From: JABFRZ01 sp031413955
Lineage (GTDB): Bacteria > Planctomycetota > UBA1135 > GCA-002686595
NCBI GenBank assembly: GCA_031413955.1
Contig: JANOGB010000171.1
Coordinates: 1 to 9,598, forward strand
Length of the DNA stretch: 9,598 bases
Direction of reading: 5' to 3'
The notes under the pieces were generated by a model. That model saw only the letters and a program-made list of their open reading frames with translations, was not told where the DNA came from and made no database searches. Numbering within the stretch: the stretch's first letter is position 1; every line of letters begins with the position of its first letter. This document shows, piece by piece, positions 1 through 6,037 of the stretch. The position numbers and the translations under genes were made by a program.

Positions 1-113
1 CGCCTGGGCGCCGGCCAGTAGGCCACGCTCGAAGCCGCGCGCGAGCCGGTGGCCCGGGAGGGTCGCTGGCTCGTGGCGTCTCGGGCGGCAGCCAAGAAGA
101 ATAAGATCAGCGG

Positions 114-992
114 ATGGCCGCCACAGCCGGGCCCCCGGCCGACGATCCGTTCGCCGGCACGCGCATGACGCTGGGCGAGCACCTGGACGAGCTGCGCAAG
201 CGCCTGTTCCGTGGGGTGATCGCCGTGGCCTTGGCCTTCGTGGTGGCGCTCTTCTTCAACCGCGAGATCGCCGTGGTGATCCTGCGCCCGCACCTGCAGG
301 TCGTGGGCTGGCTCAACGAGCACTACCTCGCCGAGACGAAGCGGATCGTCGAGGAGCATCCCGAGCAGCGCGAGCGCTACTTCGAGCCGGATGGCACCTT
401 CCGCTTCGCCATCGACCCGCGCTTGACGGCCCAGTCGCCGACCGAGTCGATGTGGTTCGTGCTCAAGGTGGCCGGCTATGCCGCGCTGGTCCTGGGGGCG
501 CCCATCTTGCTGTGGCAGCTGTGGCAATTCGTCGCCGCCGGTCTGTACTCGCGCGAGCGCCGCTGGGTGCGCTACTTCTTCCCGCCAGCGCTCGCGCTGT
601 TCGCGGGCGGAGTCCTGTTCAGCTACTTCGTGCTCGTGCCCTACGGGATGTTCTATTCGATGCAGAGCGCGCCGCTCGAGCTGGTCAAGCCCGACATCCG
701 CCTCGAGTTCTACTTCGGCTTCCTGACCACGCTGTGCCTGTCCATGGGGCTCGTGTTCCAGCTGCCGATGCTGATGACCTTCCTGGGCCTTGTCGGCATG
801 GTGCGGCCAGCGACCTTCGCCAGCCTGCGCGGGTACTTCGTGATCGCGGCCTTCGGCTTGTCGGCGCTCCTGACGCCCGGGCCCGACGTCTTCTCGCAGG
901 TGGCCATGGCCGCGCCGATGATCCTGCTGTACGAGGTCGGCATCCTGGGCGCGCGCTTCGTGACGCGCTCCAGCGCGGAGGCTACGGCGTGA
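114..992 (+). CDS. tatC: Sec-independent (twin-arginine) protein translocase subunit TatC
   Basis: TatC is the multi-spanning inner-membrane receptor that binds twin-arginine signal peptides and, with TatA/TatB-type partners, exports folded proteins. The 292-residue product has the family landmarks in order: the cytoplasmic N-terminal motif EHLDELRKRL (21-30), first membrane helix about 32-47, QLWQF (135-139), GLYSRERR (143-150), and near the end TPGPDVFSQ (254-262) followed by APMILLYEVGI. Counting from the QLWQF phenylalanine, F139 and E148 fall where E. coli TatC has its signal-peptide-binding F94 and E103. E26 and R28 match E. coli E15 and R17. The product is longer than E. coli TatC (about 258 residues), mainly through an enlarged first periplasmic loop (about 62-112). 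The ATG at 114 has no clear Shine-Dalgarno; the in-frame ATG at 165 (MTLGEHLDEL) would give a more conventional N terminus. No tatA or tatB is visible. The stop overlaps the cinA start. Confidence 0.95.
   Translation: MAATAGPPADDPFAGTRMTLGEHLDELRKRLFRGVIAVALAFVVALFFNREIAVVILRPHLQVVGWLNEHYLAETKRIVEEHPEQRERYFEPDGTFRFAIDPRLTAQSPTESMWFVLKVAGYAALVLGAPILLWQLWQFVAAGLYSRERRWVRYFFPPALALFAGGVLFSYFVLVPYGMFYSMQSAPLELVKPDIRLEFYFGFLTTLCLSMGLVFQLPMLMTFLGLVGMVRPATFASLRGYFVIAAFGLSALLTPGPDVFSQVAMAAPMILLYEVGILGARFVTRSSAEATA
977..981 (+). promoter_or_regulatory. Ribosome binding site for cinA
   Basis: GGAGG lies inside the end of tatC, 7 bases before the GTG at 989. It decides the cinA start: the open frame extends far upstream, but homology to CinA begins only at this GTG. 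The arrangement suggests that translation of cinA is coupled to termination of tatC. Confidence 0.7.
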
Positions 993-2248
993 GCGCGCAC
1001 GTCCGGGCGGTCCTGATCGCGGTGGGGGACGAGCTCCTGTCCGGCGCGCAGGCCGACACCAATTCGGGCTGGATGGCACGCGAGCTCGCGCGCTCCGGCA
1101 TCGCGGTCGAGGCGATCGAGATCGTGGGCGACGACGAGCCGCTCGTGGCCGCGGCCGTACAGCGCGGCCTGGCGCACGGCGAGCTCGTGTTCGTCGGCGG
1201 CGGTCTCGGCCCGACGCTCGACGACGTGACGCGCCATGGGATCGCGCGCGCCCTCGGGCGCGAGCTGTTCGAGAGCGCCGAGGCCTTGACCGAGGTGCGC
1301 GCCTGGTTCGAGCGGCGCGCTGTCGCCATGAGCGCCACGAACCGGCGCCAGGCGCTCTTTCCGCGCGGCGCGCGCATCCTCAGGAATCGCGCCGGGACCG
1401 CGCCCGGCTTCCTGGTCGAGCACGGTGGGCAGGCGGTCCTCGCGCTGCCGGGGCCGCCGCGCGAGCTGGGCGTGGTCTGGCAAGAGGAGGTGCTGCCCTG
1501 GCTCGAGACGCAGGGCTGGACGCGCCCCGCGCTCGCGGAGCGCCGTCTGCATCTATTCGGCATCCCGGAGAGCGTGTTCGCCGAGCAGAGCGGCGCGTGG
1601 ATGGCGCGCGATGCCGATCCGCGCCTGGGGTGCACGGTGCGTGACGGTACGCTCACGGCCGCGCTGCGCGCGCGCGACGGCTCGGCCAGCTCGCTGGCGG
1701 CCCTGGAACAGCGCGCAGCCGAGCTGCGCGAGCGTTTCACTGCGCACCTCTACAGCGAGGACGAGTGGGAAGTGGAGCGCGTTCTCGCGCGCGAACTCCT
1801 GGCGCGCGGCGTCTCCATCAGTGCGGCCGAGTCCTGTACCGGCGGGCAAGCGCTCGAGCTGCTCACGCGCGTTCCAGGCATCAGCCGGGTCTTCGCCCAG
1901 GGTTTCGTCACCTACTCCGACGAGGCCAAGGCGGCTCTGCTGGGCGTCCCGCGCGAGCTCCTGCGCGCGCACGGCGCCGTCAGCCGCGAAGTGGCCGAGG
2001 CCATGGCGCTGGGCGCGGCGCGCGTGAGCGGCAGCGCGCTAGCCTTCGCCATAACCGGGGTCGCGGGTCCGGAGGGCGGCAGCGCGACGAAACCCGTCGG
2101 GCTCGTGTGCTTCGCGACCGTCCTCAGCGGCGAGCTCCACAGCAGCGAGCGTCGTCTGCCTCCGGTCGACCGCGATTCCATTCGCCGCGTCGCCGCGCGC
2201 ACGGCGCTGTTCCTCGCCTGGCAGCGCCTGCGGGATGCGCGCGATTGA
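989..2248 (+). CDS. cinA: CinA family protein (CinA N-terminal domain plus nicotinamide-nucleotide amidase domain)
   Basis: The 419-residue product has two domains. The N-terminal half (about 5-170) is the MoaB/MogA-like CinA domain, with GDELLSGAQADTNS (13-26), GGGLGPTLDD (70-79) and LPGPPRE (153-159). In characterised CinA proteins this half carries ADP-ribose pyrophosphatase-like activity. The C-terminal half (about 265-415) is the PncC-type amidase domain that deamidates nicotinamide mononucleotide for pyridine-nucleotide salvage. Its AESCTGG (280-286) holds the predicted catalytic serine S282, followed by FVTYSDEAKAALLGV and TGVAGPEGGSATKPVG (356-371). Length matches full-length CinA (about 410-430). 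The GTG start overlaps the tatC stop by four bases (GTGA) and has a good Shine-Dalgarno. In some bacteria cinA is a competence-induced gene next to recA; nothing here indicates that. The link to tatC is probably organisational rather than functional. Confidence 0.94.
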   Translation: MSAHVRAVLIAVGDELLSGAQADTNSGWMARELARSGIAVEAIEIVGDDEPLVAAAVQRGLAHGELVFVGGGLGPTLDDVTRHGIARALGRELFESAEALTEVRAWFERRAVAMSATNRRQALFPRGARILRNRAGTAPGFLVEHGGQAVLALPGPPRELGVVWQEEVLPWLETQGWTRPALAERRLHLFGIPESVFAEQSGAWMARDADPRLGCTVRDGTLTAALRARDGSASSLAALEQRAAELRERFTAHLYSEDEWEVERVLARELLARGVSISAAESCTGGQALELLTRVPGISRVFAQGFVTYSDEAKAALLGVPRELLRAHGAVSREVAEAMALGAARVSGSALAFAITGVAGPEGGSATKPVGLVCFATVLSGELHSSERRLPPVDRDSIRRVAARTALFLAWQRLRDARD

Positions 2249-2315
2249 CCCCCTCGCGGGGCATTGGTATCGTCCCGCGCCCGCGCGCGACCCACGGGCT
2301 CCGCGCGCGGCCCAC

Positions 2316-2389
2316 TACCCCGTGGTGTAACGGTAACACAACTGGTTTTGGTCCAGTCATTCCTGGTTCGAATCCAGGCGGGGTAACCA
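2316..2389 (+). tRNA. tRNA-Gln (anticodon TTG, CCA encoded)
   Basis: A complete cloverleaf can be drawn: acceptor TACCCCG (2316-2322) pairs with CGGGGTA (2379-2385); D stem GTGT/ACAC around AACGGTA; anticodon stem ACTGG/CCAGT around the loop TTTTGGT with anticodon TTG at 2348-2350; variable CATT; T stem CCTGG/CCAGG around TTCGAAT; discriminator A2386; and an encoded CCA at 2387-2389. Anticodon UUG reads CAA and CAG, hence glutamine. The first pair is U1-A72, a known recognition feature of tRNA-Gln for GatCAB. Pairs 2-71 and 3-70 (A-U, C-G) and the discriminator A73 differ from the G-C pairs and G73 that E. coli GlnRS reads. Indirect charging through GluRS and GatCAB is therefore possible. The gene lies 67 bases after cinA and converges on the minus-strand gene ending at 2419. 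Confidence 0.95.
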
Positions 2390-2418
2390 CGCTGGCCGGG
2401 TTGCGGGCGAGGCTGGCT

Positions 2419-3156
2419 TCAGCGGCGCCGCACGAAGGCCTCGGAGCGATAGAAGGACGCGCGCGCGGCGGCGTGCTCGTGCTCGGCCGGGCCGGGTTCC
2501 TCGGGCGCGAAGTCACAGCCGAGCTCGCGCTCGAAGGCGGCCTGGAGCGCGCAGGCGAGCGCGGCAGGTTCCAGGCGCGGTGCATGCGTTCGCAGGCCGG
2601 CCACGCCTTCCTCCAGCGCGCTCGCGCCGAGCTTGATCGAGCCGTGGTGCAGCACGCGCCCCGCGCTCCGGCGCTGCGCGGAGCCGACACCCTTGCGCTC
2701 GTCCCAGGCGAGGTCGAGGGGCGTCGAGCGGTGGAAGCACATGCCGCTCTGGGCGCGGTCGGAGCGCAGAGCCTCGTTTCCGCGCAGGGTCGCGGTCACA
2801 CCGAGGTCTGCGAAGGCGCGCGCCAGCAGACCATGGATGTGCTCGTAGGAGCGGCGCACCTCGCCGCGGAAGAGCGCGTGCTCGCCGCCCGCGGCGATCG
2901 AGAAGGTCAGCTCGTCCGCGTGGTGGATCGCGCCGCCGCCGCTGAAGCGCCGCACGAGCACGGCCGCGCCCGTGAAGGGCTCGAGTTCACGCCAGCGCTG
3001 GAAGTAGCCGAGCGAGAGCGCGTGCGGCTTCCAGGTGTAGAAGCGCAGCGTAGGCCGCGGATCCGCGCTGGCCAGCAGGGCCTCGTCCAGGGCCATGTTC
3101 CAGCCGGGCTCGCCGTCCCAGGTGACGAGTAGACGCCACGGCTCGCGGCCGGTCAC
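2419..3156 (-). CDS. Lipoate/octanoate protein transferase (LipM / LplA-type ligase family)
   Basis: The 245-residue product belongs to the biotin/lipoate A/B protein ligase fold, whose members attach octanoyl or lipoyl groups to carrier proteins such as GcvH. Visible motifs are NMALDEALL (20-28), LGYFQ (49-53), the substrate-binding loop VRRFSGGGAIHH (68-79), and ERKGVGSAQRR (153-163) followed by HHGSIKLG. K155 occupies the position of the conserved ligase lysine. C140 in GMCFHRS lies about where LipM-type octanoyltransferases carry their nucleophilic cysteine; I place this by motif spacing, not alignment. The protein lacks the C-terminal accessory domain of E. coli LplA (about 338 residues), which favours a LipM-like enzyme or a two-part ligase. 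It starts with GTG, 12 bases after gcvH, with no evident Shine-Dalgarno. Position directly behind gcvH makes GcvH the likely substrate. LplA versus LipM is unresolved, so no symbol is given. Confidence 0.85.
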   Translation of the reverse strand: MTGREPWRLLVTWDGEPGWNMALDEALLASADPRPTLRFYTWKPHALSLGYFQRWRELEPFTGAAVLVRRFSGGGAIHHADELTFSIAAGGEHALFRGEVRRSYEHIHGLLARAFADLGVTATLRGNEALRSDRAQSGMCFHRSTPLDLAWDERKGVGSAQRRSAGRVLHHGSIKLGASALEEGVAGLRTHAPRLEPAALACALQAAFERELGCDFAPEEPGPAEHEHAAARASFYRSEAFVRRR

Positions 3157-3168
3157 GGCAGACCGGCG

Positions 3169-3573
3169 TCAGTGCTTCGAAGCCGTGATGAACGCCTCGT
3201 AGGCCGCGGCGTCCATCAGCTCCGGTCCGTCGAGGGCCTTGGAGCGCGGCTGCAGCTTGATCAGCCAGCCCTGGTTCCAGGGGTCGCGCGAGAGGATCTC
3301 GAGGTGCTCCTCGACGTTGACGTTGATCTCGCTCACGACGCCGGCCACGGGGGCATTGAGGTCGGCCACGGCCTTGACCGATTCGATCTCGCCGAAGGTC
3401 TCGCCGGCCTCGATCGTGCGTCCCGGTTCGGGCAGATCGCAATAGACGAGGTCGCCCTCGTTGCCGCTGCACAGCTCCTGCACGGCGAAATCGGTGATGC
3501 CGACGACGACATCCTCGCCGGCGAGCTTCACCCACTCGTGGGACTTGGTGTACTTGCGATCGTTGGGGCGCAT
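3169..3573 (-). CDS. gcvH: Glycine cleavage system H protein
   Basis: GcvH is the small lipoylated shuttle protein that carries the aminomethyl group from the P-protein to the T-protein during glycine breakdown to CO2, ammonia and methylene-tetrahydrofolate. The 134-residue product matches the family's usual length (about 125-135). It begins with the typical YTKSHEWVK (8-16) and VGITDFAVQELC. The lipoyl-domain hairpin GEIESVKAVADLNAPVAG (61-78) carries the attachment lysine K67. The C-terminal part NQGWLIKLQP (100-109) is also typical. The ATG lies 12 bases after gcvT, with an AGGA about 10 bases upstream that overlaps the gcvT end. It is probably co-transcribed with gcvT and the downstream acyl-transferase gene, which would supply its cofactor. 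Confidence 0.97.
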   Translation of the reverse strand: MRPNDRKYTKSHEWVKLAGEDVVVGITDFAVQELCSGNEGDLVYCDLPEPGRTIEAGETFGEIESVKAVADLNAPVAGVVSEINVNVEEHLEILSRDPWNQGWLIKLQPRSKALDGPELMDAAAYEAFITASKH

Positions 3574-3585
3574 GGGGCAGGGATC

Positions 3586-4686
3586 CTATTTCTTGCGGGT
3601 GCGGGAGTAGAAGGGGAGTTCGCGCACGCGGGCTGGCTGGCGCTTCCCGCGCACGTCCAGCTCGAGCTCGAGCCCTTCGCGGTCCAGGCCCAGCCGCACG
3701 AAGGCCGAGCCGATGTTCGTGCCCAGGGTGGGCGAGACGCCGCCGGAGGCCACCCTTCCGGCGAGCTCGCCGCCGTGGAAGAGCTCCAGGCCCTGGCGCG
3801 GCACGCGCGGGCCCGTGGTGGTGATCCCGACCAGGCGCGCGCGTCGGGTCTGGCCGAGGGCTTCCAGGCCCGCGCGGCCGATGAAGTCGCCCTTCTCGAT
3901 GGTGAGCGCCAGGGCGAACTCGATGCCCGCCTCGCGCGGATTCGATTCCTCGGAGAGCTCATGGCCGTAGAGCGCCATGCCCGCCTCGAGGCGCAGCACG
4001 TCGCGCGCGCCCAGGCCGATGGGCTTCAAGCCAAGCGGCGTGCCCGCGGCCATCAGCTCGTGCCACACGCGCACGCCCTCCGCGGCCGGGAGGTACAGCT
4101 CGAAGCCGTCTTCGCCTGTGTAGCCCGTGCGGCTGATGCGCGTGCGGGGCAGGCCGGCCACCGTGCCGAAGCCGAAGCCGTAGTACTTGAGGCGCGCGAG
4201 ATCCACGTCGCGCGTGATGCGTGCCAGGATCTCCTGCGAGCGCGGCCCCTGGAGCGCGAGCATGGCCGTGTCGAGGGTCGTGTCGTGCACCTCGGCGGCG
4301 AGCCCCCGTGCGTGCGTGCGGATCCACTCCAGGTCGCGCTCGCTGTTGGCGGCATTGACCACCAGGTAGACGCCTTCTTCCTCGCGGTAGATCAACAGGT
4401 CGTCGAGCGCGCGCCCGTCCGCGCGACAGAGGAGCGAGTAGCGGATGCTGCCCACCGGCATCTTGGCGCAGTGGTTGGTGCACACGCGATCGACCAGCGC
4501 GACCGCCTCGCGGCCCTGGACCTCGAAGCGTCCCATGTGGGACAGGTCGAACAGGCCGCAGGCCGAGCGCACGGTCCGGCCCTCCTCGAGAATGGAGCCG
4601 TACTGCACCGGCATGTCCCAGCCCGCGAACTCGACCATGCGCGCGCCGAGGGCGACGTGGACCAGATGGAGCGGGGTTTTCTTCAT
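3586..4686 (-). CDS. gcvT: Glycine cleavage system T protein (aminomethyltransferase)
   Basis: GcvT takes the aminomethyl group bound to lipoyl-GcvH, releases ammonia and transfers the one-carbon unit to tetrahydrofolate. The 366-residue product has the family's length and signatures: KKTPLHLVHVALGARMVEFAGWDMPVQY at the N terminus (2-29), LFDLSHMGR (45-53), DDLLIY (95-100, containing the conserved folate-site aspartate), SRTGYTGEDGFELY (185-198), GARDVLRLEAGMALYGHEL (226-244), and the terminal LPFYSRTRKK. The frame stays open upstream to a GTG at 4788, but that extension is unlike GcvT. The ATG at 4686 places the family N terminus correctly. Its only Shine-Dalgarno-like bases, AGGA, directly abut the ATG, so initiation may be weak or unusual. 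It is the first gene of a gcvT-gcvH-acyltransferase cluster; no gcvP is visible. Confidence 0.96.
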   Translation of the reverse strand: MKKTPLHLVHVALGARMVEFAGWDMPVQYGSILEEGRTVRSACGLFDLSHMGRFEVQGREAVALVDRVCTNHCAKMPVGSIRYSLLCRADGRALDDLLIYREEEGVYLVVNAANSERDLEWIRTHARGLAAEVHDTTLDTAMLALQGPRSQEILARITRDVDLARLKYYGFGFGTVAGLPRTRISRTGYTGEDGFELYLPAAEGVRVWHELMAAGTPLGLKPIGLGARDVLRLEAGMALYGHELSEESNPREAGIEFALALTIEKGDFIGRAGLEALGQTRRARLVGITTTGPRVPRQGLELFHGGELAGRVASGGVSPTLGTNIGSAFVRLGLDREGLELELDVRGKRQPARVRELPFYSRTRKK

Positions 4687-4800
4687 TCCTGCGGCGCGAG
4701 CGGGCCGGGACTCTACTGCATGGGCTGGGCAGGGCCAAGGCCGGCTGGCGGGCTGCCGCTCGCGAGCCACACCCTGGCCCGCGTGCACGGGGTGGAATGA

Positions 4801-4816
4801 CGCGGGTTCGCCCGCG
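4801..4816. other. Perfect hairpin with TTCG loop in the gcvT leader region
   Basis: CGCGGG (4801-4806), TTCG (4807-4810) and CCCGCG (4811-4816) form a perfect six-pair stem. It lies 115 bases upstream of the gcvT start. The closing pair around UUCG is G-C rather than the extra-stable C-G. There is no T tract on either side, so it is not a standard terminator. It could be a leader structure or chance in GC-rich DNA. Confidence 0.4.
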
Positions 4817-4964
4817 GGGCAGGAACGGGAGCGCAGCGAAGGACCTTCCGGATCCCCGGCCCGGGCGCGCTGATTGGCCTACAGACGCCGCTCCTACGGC
4901 GCCGATACGAACCCGTCTTTTCCTGCATCCCAGAGCGGTGACGAGGTCGCCGCCGGAACGGAGC

Positions 4965-4968
4965 AGGA
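4965..4968 (+). promoter_or_regulatory. Ribosome binding site for the first gene of the GTPase operon
   Basis: AGGA sits 7 bases before the ATG at 4976. This fixes the start there rather than at the in-frame TTG at 4874, which has no comparable site. Confidence 0.65.
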
Positions 4969-4975
4969 ATCTCTC

Positions 4976-6037
4976 ATGACCACCACGCTGATCGTTCGCG
5001 ACGCCATGCTCGCCGTCAACGGCGCGCCGGAGAAGAGGAGCGAGTCGCGCGAGCATCTACACCTGCGCATCGCCGAGGTTGCGCACATGGATGCCCGCAC
5101 GGCGGAGGAGTGCGTCGAGGTGCTCTCGTCGGTTGCGAACGGCGAGGGTGCCGATCCGGACGTGCTCGAGGGACTGGTGATCGTGGCGCTGGCGCATCCG
5201 TCCCTGGCCAAGCGCTTGCGGCTGCCCACGGTTGCGACCGGACGGAGACTGGCGGCAATGCTCGAGCGCAACGCCGCCATCGAGCGCGCGCTGGCGGTGT
5301 TCGAGATCCTGCAGCGGCACTTTCCGGGTCATGAATCGCTGGAACGCGATCTCTCGCAGCTCATGTGCCGCCAGGGCATGGTCCAGGACCTGGTCGGCCG
5401 CTACTTCGAGCGCGCTCAGAAGCTCATCCGCGAGGGCCGCAACAACGAGGCGGCTGGCTGGCTGCGTGAGGTTCTGCAGCTCGATCCCGGGCGCAAGGAC
5501 GCCGCGCGTCTGATGCGCGATCTGCGCTTCAAGCGTGTCAAGCGCTCGCAGCGCCGCAGCGGCAGTCTCCGGTACCTGTTCGTGGTCGCGCTGCTCTCGC
5601 TGGGGCTCTCCTACGCCCTGCTGCGCGAATTCCGCCTGCGCGAGGAATTGCGCGGCCTGCCCCAGGCCGCACCGGGCAACGTGCCCGCGCTCAAGCGCCG
5701 CCTCGCCGACCTGGAGCAATTCATCGCCAGCCACCCGTTGTGGCACGGAGCCCTGCAGGTCCTGACCGAGCGCACGACGTTGCGCGTGCAGCTCGCGGTC
5801 CTGGACGCGAAAGTCGAAGAGGCGCGCGAAGCCACCGAACGGTCGGCGCGGGAGCTCCTCGAAGCCGCCGACCTGTGCCGTGTGCGCGGCCTGGCGTGTG
5901 CCCAGGCGGGCGATCTCGCCGGAGCCCTGGAGGCCTTCCACCAGGCCCTCGAGTACGGCGGCCCGAACTGGGTCCACTTCGAGCGCGTTTCGCGCGACGT
6001 CGCGGACCTGGAGGCGAGCGCCAAGGACAAGCCATGA
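4976..6037 (+). CDS. Single-pass membrane protein with TPR-like helices on both sides (unknown function)
   Basis: I do not recognise this 353-residue protein as a named family. Residues 1-190 are soluble and largely helical; about 100-180 looks like degenerate TPR repeats (for example AQKLIREGRNNEAAGWLREVL, 147-167, then QLDPGRKDAARL). A strongly basic stretch (183-194) precedes a single membrane segment at about 199-216. By the positive-inside rule the N-terminal part is cytoplasmic and the last 135 residues or so are outside the inner membrane. That outer part contains a predicted coiled or helical region (236-295) and one clear TPR-like unit, RGLACAQAGDLAGALEAFHQA (304-324). There is no signal peptide. 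The ATG has a good Shine-Dalgarno, and the stop overlaps the next start by ATGA, so it is translationally coupled to the TPR-roadblock gene. I infer a membrane anchor or scaffold for the GTPase module encoded downstream. Confidence 0.85.
   Translation: MTTTLIVRDAMLAVNGAPEKRSESREHLHLRIAEVAHMDARTAEECVEVLSSVANGEGADPDVLEGLVIVALAHPSLAKRLRLPTVATGRRLAAMLERNAAIERALAVFEILQRHFPGHESLERDLSQLMCRQGMVQDLVGRYFERAQKLIREGRNNEAAGWLREVLQLDPGRKDAARLMRDLRFKRVKRSQRRSGSLRYLFVVALLSLGLSYALLREFRLREELRGLPQAAPGNVPALKRRLADLEQFIASHPLWHGALQVLTERTTLRVQLAVLDAKVEEAREATERSARELLEAADLCRVRGLACAQAGDLAGALEAFHQALEYGGPNWVHFERVSRDVADLEASAKDKP

Larger units (their letters stand above)
4687..4975. promoter_or_regulatory. Divergent intergenic region between gcvT and the GTPase operon
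   Basis: These 289 bases separate two divergent transcription units and must hold promoters for both unless transcription enters from elsewhere. I see no convincing -35/-10 pair and no glycine riboswitch consensus on the gcvT side. Visible structure: a perfect inverted repeat with a TTCG loop at 4801-4816, a smaller CGCCG/CGGCG hairpin at 4886-4901, and a relatively AT-richer patch around 4902-4925. A TTG at 4874 opens a 34-codon in-frame extension of the downstream gene, which I reject as its start. Confidence 0.45.

Noticed and set aside
102..107. TAAGAT as a -10 box for tatC
   Set aside because: No matching -35 element at the right distance, and it lies too close to the ATG at 114 for a normal leader.
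1..113. Possible end of an upstream gene (stops at 19-21 or 102-104), or a minus-strand gene start
   Set aside because: Every frame is short and none of the fragments resembles a known protein; the stretch is too short to support a call.
452..988. Upstream extension of the cinA frame within tatC
   Set aside because: It overlaps tatC in another frame, is Arg/Ala-rich shadow sequence, and CinA homology starts at the GTG at 989.
2249..2261. CCCC-TCGC-GGGG hairpin as cinA terminator
   Set aside because: Only four base pairs and no T tract; expected by chance at this GC content.
3172..4800. Long plus-strand open frame opposite gcvT/gcvH
   Set aside because: Antisense shadow of strongly conserved minus-strand genes in GC-rich DNA; composition unlike a real protein.
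4687..4900. Glycine riboswitch upstream of gcvT
   Set aside because: Read on the minus strand, I could not find the conserved aptamer core or the tandem arrangement; only generic GC-rich hairpins are present.
4874..4975. N-terminal extension of the membrane TPR gene from a TTG at 4874
   Set aside because: The ATG at 4976 has AGGA at 7-base spacing; the extension has no Shine-Dalgarno and reads as non-coding.
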